Below the pieces are notes generated by a model. It did no database searches. It had not been told where the DNA came from and saw only the letters and a list, made by a program, of their open reading frames with translations. From Dirofilaria immitis (lineage: Eukaryota; Nematoda; Chromadorea; Rhabditida; Onchocercidae), in the NCBI GenBank assembly GCA_024305405.1, contig JAKNDB010000105.1, positions 124,001 through 188,000 of the forward strand: a stretch of 64,000 nucleotides of DNA, read 5' to 3'. Shown here in pieces: positions 1 to 12,800 of this stretch (position 1 is its first letter; each line of letters begins with the position of its first letter). The translations under genes and the position numbers were made by a program.

Positions 1-85
1 CTCTTCTTATTTAAGAATTCTCCTCTACCTTCTTATTTAAGACTTCTCCTCTACCTTCTTATTTAAGACTTTTCTTCTAATTTTA
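1..85. repeat. 26-bp tandem repeat at the window edge
   Basis: About three copies of a 26-base pyrimidine-rich unit (cttcttatttaagacttctc followed by ctctac) stand in tandem, with the third copy diverging after its first 17 bases. The array may continue left of the window. No coding potential is seen. It could be a small satellite in the 3' part of the neurexin gene or downstream of it. Confidence 0.8.
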
Positions 86-886
86 GCTTATACAGTTAAC
101 CTTTACTTATTCTTTGTATAATTTCCTCTTTAACTAGTTGATAATAAAATACGATAATCACTACTATTTCTTTTAATTATTTTTTTTTTTCGTCGTCTTA
201 CCTATTCTCTTTCCATCCGTTCAACATAATAATCTAATAATGCCTTTAATAATTTGGTTTTAAAAGAGCAATTGCAGTAATCACGCATATTTCCACATTA
301 TTTTCATTTCTTTAATTTTTCACAAAAGCATGAAAACCTTCTTCGAATATACCTTTTAATTCATACCTAACAGCTAATATTCCGTGGAAAAGTTTCGAAT
401 TTAAAAATTGAATTCAAATTGTAATTTATCGATTTCAACACTTTTAAATGTGATAGCTGTTCTTTTTTTTGCGAATAAAATATATAGAATTACTAAAATT
501 ATCAATTATATCATTTATTAATCAATCATTTTCTATGTGTTAAAATAATTACACAATTAAATTTCAATAGTTTCTTTCCATACTTATGAGTGTTTAAGAA
601 TCAAGTAGATCGAAATTGAAATCCTGCGATGTAAAATGAAACTTCTTATCTTTGTCTCCACTATTTCAATATCACAAACGAACAAATGTTTGAACAGTAA
701 ATTCATCAAATAGCACAACTCTTACTGTTTTTAATAAATACAGTGAGGACTTCTAATAGTAACGTCAGATTCCCAATTTATCAATTCCGTGATTTGATTA
801 AGAAGCGAAGCTTATTGCTTTTTTCAGAAGAAATTCGTTATATGTGAATCAAAGTACAAAGTATAATATGCATGTTTAAAATGAAC

Positions 887-3800
887 CTTGCGCAAGCATA
901 TCCAATATCATTAAGCCATTAAAGTTGACACCTGTGATGAAGCCATTGTAGCTGTCATAGATTTGCTCACGTTTCCGTCGTTTCCTGTGATGTAGTAAAT
1001 TGAATGATGCACCGATGGTTATTCGCCATTGCATGTTTAACGTGACAAGTTCAATATCGCCACCTCAAATTTCCAAAACTATGATACGCTACGATAATAT
1101 ATTGAATTTATGTTCTGGTGGTTACAATCATATAGCAATAAGAATTGGTAAACTTCTAAATCATTATCTTTTCCTGATATTTTTTAATCGACACTGAATC
1201 AACGATATATTTTATAATAATGTCTAGTGTACGTGTCGGACAATGTATATCAGTTTAAAAAAACAAATGATACTTTTCCAAGCAGAATCTTTTATTAAGA
1301 TGGATAAAAATAATATATCACCATGAGGAGAATAATAAACCGGTTCACGATCATCGATGTAGAGAGTCAAGTTGGTTTCTTGCCGATATATGATAATTGC
1401 ATGATGCCTGTCATCGTTTAACAAATTACCCATGGAAACAACATTATGATCTCGAGATCCGAGATTGTACCGAACATGTAAATATCCATTTTTCTGTAAC
1501 ATTATTATTGCTTAATTCTGAAAACACAAACAGGGAAATTTTTTCGTAATGTAAACAAAAAACCGTGGCGAGGTGCCAACGAAAAACATTTCACATAAGC
1601 TGCATAAACATTATGAGTCTAACAAGTAGATTTTGACCTAAAAATATACAAATTTGATCCGTGTGAGAAATAAATTTTCTGTTCGTGACAATTAATGTAT
1701 TTATTATTAAATTTTTGGGAAGCTAAAGACAATTTAAGATAGGTTAGATTATTTTAGATTTAGGCAGAAAATTAATTAAAATGTTATTTCTCAAAAAAAA
1801 GTAAAAAAATTGGTACCAAGAAAATGGTAAAAAATCGCCATCCACATTGCAATGTACACTTAGCAATACAGCAGTAGCTTGTCGAGTACGGAATCCAATT
1901 GCAATCTCATCTCGATTTGTTGATGGTCTGATCGATTGGGGATATTCGTAATAGATCGCTGATAATGATGAGTCAAATATATATGTTGTACCAACTGTAA
2001 TTACCAATTACTTCAATGTAATCATTGAAAACTTCATGATATTAACAAATTCTCTTCCTTCGATAAATTTTGATCAATTTAAATTTTAATATAAAATTTA
2101 AAAAACTTCAACTAACGGCTATCACATCTCTCTCCGCCATAAGTTGTCATTGAACAGTCGCACCTGACGGAATTCCATTTTTGAATGCATTTGCCGCGAT
2201 TTAAGCATGCCTTGGACGAACATCTAGCATGTGGACCTGCCAAAATTTTAATCAAATATACTATGTTTTCTAAAGTAATATCCCATAAGATTTAATCTGA
2301 GAAAGACACAATATTAAAGTTCAATTAATATATGAATATCAAGATTTCATTTTCAATTAAAACGATAAATTTCCAGCTATGAAAATTCAACAATTAAAGT
2401 ATCAGAAATGTTAGAATTGCAATTAAGTAGGAATTTTTTCCTATAAACTAAAAATTTTGGTTGTGTTTAACTTTTTTTTCTTTTTAAATCTAACTCATTT
2501 TCAAAATTTACCCTAAAGTTTTTTTTTAATATAATTGGACCTTACCATGACATCCTTTCACAATACCAGAACTTTCCATCGCATCTTTTAAGATGTCCAA
2601 ATATTCATTTCCAATCCGTAATGAAGAAATGCATCCGCGAAGCCCGGAACGTTTTTAAGACTAAATTTTTCTTGATACTATCACAACAACGTTAAATGGG
2701 CAGTAACTATTTAGAGATTTCTCGGGAACATTAAAAAATTTCTGGAAGCATCACAAATACGGTTATCTAATTTTACCTTAATTCATATCATAACTATAGC
2801 AAAAGAAAAAATAAAATGAATCTTGAAAAATTGATGTTCACTTCGGAAAAGTTGAAGTATCAAATGGAATGTTTCCGATATACAGCTGGGCATCTAAATT
2901 TACCAAATGTCCCTGAACATTATTTATTGTCGTGCTTCTATTGTCCACTACAAGATAATGCTCACCACCCAATGATTTCTGAAAATTTGAATTCACTGAT
3001 TTTATGCGATATAATGAAAGTAGTTATAATAATAGTATTATGCATCAATGATTAATGATAATGCTTATAAATAATTGCTACAAAGAGCAAAGAGAATCAT
3101 AAAATTCGAAATAAAAGTAAATATTGCGCATTACTCAATCTGAGAAGAATTGGAAGTGTTGTCTTGAGATGAATAACTCGAGATCATTCTTCTCGATTTG
3201 CTTTAAAAAAATCCAGTAAATGTGAATTACTGCGATAACAAAAAAATCATGAAATTAGCTTAGTTCAATTTGATAAGGAAAAATGCAATCGTTTTTGTAG
3301 CAGTTCATTGATTTAATAATATTATTTTTAGTCAAAATCAAATGCTAAATGACGATAAGGTCAAGAGCTATCAAGATATATTCAGCATTTATGGTTTTAA
3401 AACTTCAAGAATGCTGAAAAATGCTTCCTTAGCAAGATAGGTGATCGATAACAAGAGGATTATCTCAATTTGCATGATCTTGATATCGTTGGCTTATTTT
3501 GAGAAGCCCTTTAGATCTTGGTAGACTGAATAACTTCTGAACTTCTAATTTCAATAGATGTAATGGTCTTGTCAAATTAGTTAATTTTTATATTCAAGTG
3601 CATAACTATTTGTCAGTACTATGATATTCTTAAGCAGAAAGATGATATGATAATAATACCTAACATTTTAAAGTATGCTACGACAATACTATGACGATAT
3701 ATTTTTCTGTAAATGTGCAAATGAATGTTTTTATCAAATAGAAGAGATTAAAGTCATGATAATAACTGACAATGATGTTCAGCCAAAAGAACCTGATGTA

Positions 3801-6800
3801 TCAGTACACTATGCCATTTAAAATTGTTTAAGACTTGTCCATCTGGAAAAGTTGATGACAACACAGTTTCTATTCGAGAGTTGAAGCCATAAGTATATCT
3901 GGAATACACAATACATCTAGAGCATACATTTTGCATTCGAAATTTAAAAAGCAATCATCATTTTTTGTTTTCATGAATGGTTATTTAATGAATGAGAATA
4001 ATAATAAGTAACAGGTAGATGAGATGTCCTAAAAATGCTTTAGATTTTAGAGATTCATAAGAACAAACAGTTCCAGTTCCAATCTTATTTACAATGCGTC
4101 AGAGTGAAAAAATTTAGGTAACATGTTAACTTTTCCTGGATTGGATTAAATAAAAGTTTAATAACCTTAATAATCTAATATGTTAACATATCAGAGATGG
4201 CGTAACCTTTTTCTGACGTAACCTTCTACATTTTATTCATCAATGATGTATGATTGAAGGTAATAAAATTTTTCAACATTGAATCCATTAATTCACATAA
4301 GATGAATAGCAGAATATAATATAAAAGATTTACCTTATTCGACCGTTATATAATTCCAGCGACGCCGAATCTCGACTATAAGTAGAATTAGTTGTGAAAG
4401 CAAGTAATATTGATGATGATGATAATGTTCGGAATTTAAATGAAATCCGATAAACATTTCTAATGTTTGCCAAACGTTCATCGTTGATCATTGCATAAGC
4501 ATTAGGTTTTTCGAAGGTTACCGATGAATACTTTGCTTTCCTGAATTTAGTTTTTTCAAAAAAATTTTTGCTTTCTTGTTTTCTCTCACATTGAAAATAA
4601 TCATTAGTAAATTAATTTAAGGTGATGTCATCATAGCAAGGAGTAGTAGTGTGATAATGACATGTGATAATTTCATTGATGCTAAGAAATCAGAAAAGAC
4701 TATGTTATTGACAACTTCCACTGATAAATCTTATTGATAGAATAAGTATGATAGCATTAGCATATTATTATTTCCTTATTATATTAGCTTCTTGGAGGTC
4801 AATAAGTGAATATCTGAGGTTGATCTGGAACTCTCTTCGAAGTTACAATGCAATAATTAAGCATATAATAGAAAATATTCATGGAAGTTTTAAATAAGTC
4901 GAAAAGATACTGTCTCTGATACAGTAATAAAAGAAAAGGTATACCTATAATTTTTAATTAATACATATTCATTAATACCTGTTTCTTATTTTGTACCGTT
5001 CACGCATTTCAATCGTTTTCGATAGAGGATTTGCTATGAGACTTCTGCGTTTTGCATTCTTTAGAATATCATAATCATTGAAAAGCATCTTTAGCATCTG
5101 TCCTCGAAACTTTTCACCCAAGGTAAGGTTAGCACGAGTAGTAAAATGTGATGATGAGATGGCATGAAGTGAATGTCCAGCAGCTACCTCATCAATATCC
5201 AATACTATTTTAGAAGGTAAAAAATCTGAAATCAAAGAAGTGCTGATAATATTTGCATAATTCTCAGATCGTCTTCTAATCTTTCATCTCTTTTATCTTT
5301 TAATTTATGTTTATCATAAACTCTGAAAAATATAAATAGTTAAGTAAAATATATTTTTCCACTTATTGAAGTTTAACAAATGTGAATTGCATACGTATAT
5401 AAATGTAAAGAATTCGACGATTATGTAACAAATGTAAAGTTTAATTCTTAGATCTGTGAACAAAGTATTTAAAAAGTTCTAAGATTATTTTGAATATATT
5501 TCTTGAGAAATATGAATATTTGCGTCAATCGACTCACAGCTATGCTCCCATCTTCCGTCGAGAAATAGCAATAGTTTCTCGCCACGTCGCTTAATACGCA
5601 TTGAATGGATTCGATCGTCATTTAAATTACTACCCCAATTGAATGTCTGCAATAATTTTTTGCTACGTCTTTATAGCATCTAAGTGCTGCTTAAATTAAT
5701 TAAATGATCACAATTGATGGTTAATCTATTACTTAATTAGAATGATAATGACACTTTAAGAAATAATAAAATCTTTTGTTTTTAATATTTATGATATTCA
5801 ACTTTTAATCTTCGATATTAAAATGAAATGTTTTCTTGTCTGTAAATAAAATGTTAAAATAAAATGACGACTTAAAAAGATGTTGAATTAAGAAAAAGAT
5901 CAAGAATAAAAAATGTCGAGGATGAAACCTTAGATTGTTAAAGAAAGCTGCTTTTTGAAATTCTACATACTATTTGTCATGAATAATCTATTGAAAAATG
6001 AGATGAAATTATATAATTTTATTATTTAAAATTATTTTAAAGAATTATTATTTAAAGAAAGCAAATTATTATTTAAAAATAATTTTTATTGAAGCTATCA
6101 TCAATCAGTCATAATGAAGCATCAAAGTATGGTGTGGCAGAACTTTAACAAAGGTCAAGTTCAAACTTACGGGACTCTTAATTTTAGCTATCTTTTCTTT
6201 GCTATTGAATCTACTTTAATTGTTTCTGGATCTAATTTTCAAATTTTCACTACTATAAGTTATATTGTATTCAAGCTACAATAAAATACATGATGAGAAT
6301 CGTCGAAGTTAAGATGTAATTCGAGTTCTCCTTGATTAGTAAAAGTAAGATGCGATGATTTGGTGATTTCATTGATTTCGTGTCGAACAGAACACTTCTT
6401 TCATCGTCGCTTCGAAATTTGCATTCTATTGTCTCCGCTTCGCTCTCGATAGATTTTGGAAGTAAGAGTGATGATGCATCATCCATTGAAAAATCCACAA
6501 ACTCAGGTTCTGTAAAAGTTGCATTGATCAATGACCTCATCGTCTAGTTATATAATTATCTCAATCTAAAGTTCACCCTAATCCGGCTCTTATCAAAATG
6601 AATTAAATGATAGCAATACTTCTATAATCAAACTGTTTACGATGATCATGAAAGCTGGAAGTATTAAGCTTGAAATTATGAATTTATAGTAACTAATAAG
6701 ATAATAAGACAAATTTGAGAAGTGAGTCTGAAAATTTTAATGTTTTATAAAGATTGGAATCTTAAAAATGATAATCACACCTTTATCACAAAGTTGTCCT

Positions 6801-9800
6801 TCCATAGCTGATACTGAACAATCGCACCGGAAACTGTTGTAACCGTTTTCACACCTCCCAAAATTTTTACAGGGCGATAAGGCGCAGAAATCGTGATTCA
6901 TATTGTCTGCACATCCGTAAGTAATCCCTATAATGGATATTTTCTTCAATTTAAGTTGTTGTGTTTTTGATTACACACTATGGATTACACATTAGTATAT
7001 ATATATATATATATGCTTATTTGTCATCGATGCCGAACAATTATACAATTTATTTCAGTTTTATTAAATTTTATAAGTGTAAATTTAAAGACCGATTAGC
7101 TATGTTAGAACTTGAAATGAAACTTTCTCTTGAAGAAAAAACTGCGAATTTAACCTGTTATTCAGCACTCGAAGCTAACTGAAAATTAATATATAAACAG
7201 TTTTTCTAATATTTGAAATCAATTAAGCAAAATGTATTAAAAACTACAAAAGTATTTTAATTGAAAATAAATGAGAAGCTTTGCTTTAATTAAATATAGT
7301 AATTCATCATATTTTAATATTTCTTATCTGTTTGAATTTAAGTTTACTTTTATGGTTTAGTACTGAAGACATCGTTTTATTAAGCATTCCACTGTATTTT
7401 ATATGAATAACATTGGGCTTATTTCCTAATAATCAAAATCTAACAATTCTGTTCCCTCGTGTAATGCTGAAGCCATGTCCTATTAAACAGAAATTTCAGG
7501 TAAATTAAAGAAAAAACTATTTATGTTGTTCTGATACGATAGCATTTTAATTATATATTGAAAATTATGTTAGATATCATCCAAATCTTAAATTTTAAAA
7601 TTTCAACATTTCATGAGAAACAAATCTTTTCATTGTTTCGATGTGTCCAAAAATATGAAAAGAGAAAGACAATTCATTTATAAAATTTTAAATTCACTGC
7701 AGCTATGGTTGATTCTGTTATTAATTCAGAAAATAAATTTACTATCTCCTAAAGTTCCACAGTAAAATTAACATAAATTGATGAATGGATAGAAATAAAA
7801 AGTGTTCAAGAATGCTTAAGAGAATTGATCATAGGCACTGAATCCTGAGATTTTAATAAATTTTGGGAAAAAAGGCAATTTTGGAATGCTTACATTGAAT
7901 GGATGAAAAAATAAATGAGTCGACGGCGCTCATATTTTACGCCGTATTTCAATAAATTTAAAATTGTACTTATATAAACTTTCAAACGATCTGTGCGTCG
8001 ATAAACAAGCAAACTTTGATAATATATTGAAGGGAATAGGATAGTAAATATCATCTATATTGGGATGGAAGAGCAAAATTAATGAATATTTTTTTAAACT
8101 TTTTAACAGGCGAAGAAATTGCTATAAGTAATTTTGAATTTCTATTTTAACATGGCAATACAAATTTTGAAGAGAGAACATGGAATTAGATGAGAGATGA
8201 GAAAGTAACGTTTTTATAAATAATCAATGTTTAATTATAGCATTAATTTACCTTCCTTAATGTTCTTTTGTTGCTCTTGAAAAAATGTTGCAATATTTGG
8301 ACTGATACCGTTAATGCGTACACCTTTCAAACAACCGATATAACCTTTCCGTAGATTTGCTGTCCAAATAGGATATGGTACGTGAAAGTCAATGATATCT
8401 GATTCGTTTCTTGGCCATGGAACAGCTCCCAAATAGATCGGTTCCTCTATAGACAATCATAAATAATCATTAATAATAAACATGAATGAAATTCATTTTG
8501 CATTTAAAAATTGCAAAATTTTATTCCAATTTTCATATTTCTGATAACTTCATTTTCACAAACAAATTAATAATTAATAATCAAAAATGCAGGATGTAAT
8601 AATATTACTTATATTATTATTTTCTATTAGAAAATTAAATGCAAAAAGCGGAGACTTTGAAATGGAATTATATTGCCATATTAAACTTAAATCATGCTTT
8701 AATTTAGGAACCTTTTGATTCAGTTAAACATTAAATTTATCTTCTTTTCTAAATAATATTTTCAATTGTAAATGTATCAAAGCTATCATAATTAAAATTT
8801 TTGCATCTATTTTAAACAATCTAGAATATTTATAAGTTCATATGATATATAATAATTCGAATTACTTACTTTATAGCATAAATCTATCATAAAAATTCAA
8901 TCATCTATTAAATAAGCATAACTAAAAATAATAAAAATCCATAAAAACAACTATTATTCTAAGCTGTCTTCAATAATGACATATTTATCCGATTGGTTTA
9001 AACTTATTAATTAAGTAAAGGGAAGGGAAATTAATTAGAATATGCACTACCGATGATTAAATTAGCAGATACGCCGGGTGTTGAGAAATCGGTTTTAATG
9101 TTATCAACGATCACCGTACCCGTTCGTCCCATTCGTTCAAGCGTCACACTGTGCCATACTGCCCCATCCGTTATTTTTTCTGCTGTTGTCTAAAAAAAAA
9201 AAAAAATTAATCTGTTGCCTTAGCAACCTTAATGATATTCGATGATATTTTAGTTTCTTTTTTTCGAAGCATTTGATAACTAAACTAATCATTTTGCTAA
9301 TTAAAACCTACAATTTAATCCAAATTATGCTATTTTGAAAGTAATTAAAATGCTGATAGGCAAATTGAGCGTAAGTTGACAATTTCAAAAATTTAGTAAC
9401 CTGCAATCTGATATATCCTGATCCCAGGTCAATTATCATAAATAGATGTCCATCAACCAATTCAAAAGCGAAATAATCATGTCCTGTTTTTGCAGTTGGT
9501 AGCGATCCGTGATAGAGAATGAGGCCATCAAGTTCTTGCGTTCGTAGTTGAAAGCCTGAAATTTCTGAAACTGTAGTAAAACTTCATAAGAATTGATACT
9601 GCCATAAAAGCATTGAAGCCCACATAATCATGAAAGCAATCCGTAATGATTTTTCTTTAAATTTTTGATGAAAATAAGATTTATAATTATTTTATTAAAT
9701 AAAAAAAACAATTTAAAGGATAAATTAATCAATTAATTAGCATTTCGAATATATAAAATCAATATTTTTTAGAAAAAGTGGTCGACTCCAACGTTGCTAT

Positions 9801-12800
9801 GATTTCAAATTTTATTTGAAATCATAGCAACGTTTAAACTAATATTTTTGAAAAAAAAAAGCAACTATAAATTAGACTAATAATTACTCAAACTGCCACT
9901 AGCCACTGAATTCCATTTTGGTAATGTGATATAATGCTGTCCATTGTTAAATGAAAATACATCTGTTGCGTATATCGCTGATTTACTGCAAGAAAATTTC
10001 AAATCGCCCGTTGATCGTATGACCGATTGTCCGTATCCTTGATTGGCTAATGTTATAAAATTTATCAAATGAGCATCAGCTTCATATTTAATCTGAAAAT
10101 ATCAGATAAAAATTCATCAAAAAAATGTCTTGATGAATTCATATTTATTTATATGATAAGTTGAAAAAATACCTTTTTAAGCAACCTCGGAAATTTTCTA
10201 TTTCAATTTCAGGAATATTCTTATTCTTCGGTTTACCACCCAAATAAGCAAACGAATTAACAAGCCAATTAATTTCTGGTGCATATTGACGAATTTCATC
10301 TTTCAGACCATCAACGCTCAAAATCATCTAAAAAGTCTAACCAAGCAATTGAAATTTTATGCAGGATGAAAATTACAGAATTTTGTCGTGCTGAAGAAAT
10401 AGCAGAAATTCCTTCATATGTTTCAATTTTCAGAAATTTTTGAAAATTAACAAATTTTAATTTCAACAATCCAAAATACGATAAATTTCGTATCGTAGTG
10501 AAGAAATAAGTTATGACAAAATTCTTGCTTTTCCCTGCTCTTTGAACAAAACGATAGAAAAAAATGATTTTATAAAAATACGAATTAATGGAATACATTC
10601 GTTAAAAATGCAAGCAAATAAATATCAGACATTTGATTAGCAAATGAATTTCATTACACACATTAAATTTTATAAAATTGAACAGAAATTTGCAGAAAAA
10701 AATTGAAATATCTATAAAAAACGACATTGAAAAATTAAAAAGACATAAATGTTATGCAAATTTTAGAATTAAAAAGAGGTAAAACGATAGAAGAAACAAA
10801 ATATCTGCTTTCTTTAAAGTATGTTTTAACTTAACGACATTGATTTCGACTTTTACAATGACCTCTCTACTTTTTAAATGCAATAATTCAAATGCTCAAA
10901 TAAAAACACATAAATTAAAATTTTGTCATTATGTTGAAGCATATTGATGTATCGAATTAAATTCAGTAAAAGCCAAAATTATATTTGACCTTTCTCGAAT
11001 TGTGGTATTGAAAGTATATGAGGCCCATGCAGTGAGTTTATGAGTTTTTATTTAATTTTAGCATTTGATTATAATTTTGAAATAATAATAAGAACAATTA
11101 TAACTAAATTATGCAGCAAACAGGTTCATGTTAAGTATTTTATGTATTCAGTTATTTTTTCTTTTGGCCAGTTTTTGATGACTAAGCGAACAAGTATTGA
11201 GTAAATAATTTCTATAAGGTTTTAGTTTTATCGTATTCCATAAAATGCAAATTAATTCAATATTAATAGTAATAGAAGGATGCAAATAAAAAAAGTATGA
11301 GCATTTGCAGAAAATAAATTAAAAAATTCAAAATGGAGAAATAAACAAATAAACAAACCAAACAAACAAACAAACAAACAAACAAGCACACACATATATA
11401 TATATAATATATCAGATAAATTTGCAATTGAAAAAGCTTACCAAACAAAAATTCATGAATAGAGGTAGAAGCTTAAATTTTAGCTAAAAAAATGACAAAA
11501 ACAAAAATTTAGCAAAAATTTGCTCAAAACGGAAAGGGTAAAAGGAGATCAAGGGAAATTGCTGAAAAAAAATGAAGAAAATATTACTAAATAGAAAGAT
11601 CGGTAATGAAGCCATGCTGATATTTCTAAAAATTTTCGATAAAATGCTTAGCGAAACAAATAAAGAATTCATTTTGGCACACCTCAACTATCACTTACAT
11701 GTACTGAAGCGATAGATGTTGTTCTCTGAAGTTGTTAAATTATCATTTTTAAATTTCCTGCTATGCTAGTATGGTTGTGTATTTGAACTTCATTAATTGA
11801 TTAAAATGATTTAATAAGTGCCTTAAAATAAGGAAAGAATTCATCGGAAAAGTGAAATTAATTAGGAAACTTCTTTCTATCATCTCAAATTAAGGCTGAA
11901 TAATTTTTTTACGTTATTCTTATATACTAATATTTATTCGTATGTGAATTTTCAGTATTTGGTCTCGGCTCTTTGAGTTGTTCGCAGTTGAAATAATAAT
12001 ACAACAAATGATGGATATCGTAAGACAGGGTTGTTGAGAATGAATTTAATTTTTTTTTTTATAGCAGATTCTGCTTATAAATCGAAATTCTAAATAAATT
12101 CTGAGGAAAGATATTGTCAGTCCCTTCATCTTTCTGTAGAAGATAATTTTGCTTTTCGTATATTTTGAAATTCAATTTCGACATATCAACAAAAATTCAG
12201 AAATTTTTTTGGAAATTGATGTACTTAGAAACGGAGAATATTTAAAACCTAAAAATTGAACCAACCAATGTCAGTGTTCTAAAAACAATAACTGTATGCC
12301 ATCGATCATCGTCATACCGACCTGACGGATAATCGTTGAAAATCCGTACTAACCGTTTTTCAGTCCCATCAAATTTTGATGTTGCAACAACTGCACCGTC
12401 ATCCAAAGTGATATGAACATAATTCTGTAACGAAATAAAATTTAGAAAAGAGCGAAATAGATAAAAATTAGTTATTAAAGAGATTCCTAAGCAAAATAGT
12501 TTCTCAGAAATGCTTCATCTAAACAAAAATCTAAAAGTTAACATTATTTCTTAATAAATTATTTCGATATTTCTACCACTAAAACTTAAATCCTTCAGCA
12601 AAATTTCAAGCTATACCAAACGATCACCACCGATATATAATAGAGCTCGCCCCTGTGTCGTTTTGAAGGATAATGTAATATTTTCCGATCGAAAACGTAT
12701 AATTGCTGCCGAATTATTGCTAACATCATAACCGATCAATTCTTGACCATGAAATGATAAATTAGAATCAAATCGATCTGAAAATGATCAAAAGCTATCA

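Noticed and set aside
2816..3055. Plus-strand ORF of 79 codons
   Set aside because: It is the antisense shadow of the neurexin LNS5 exon at 2978-2842.
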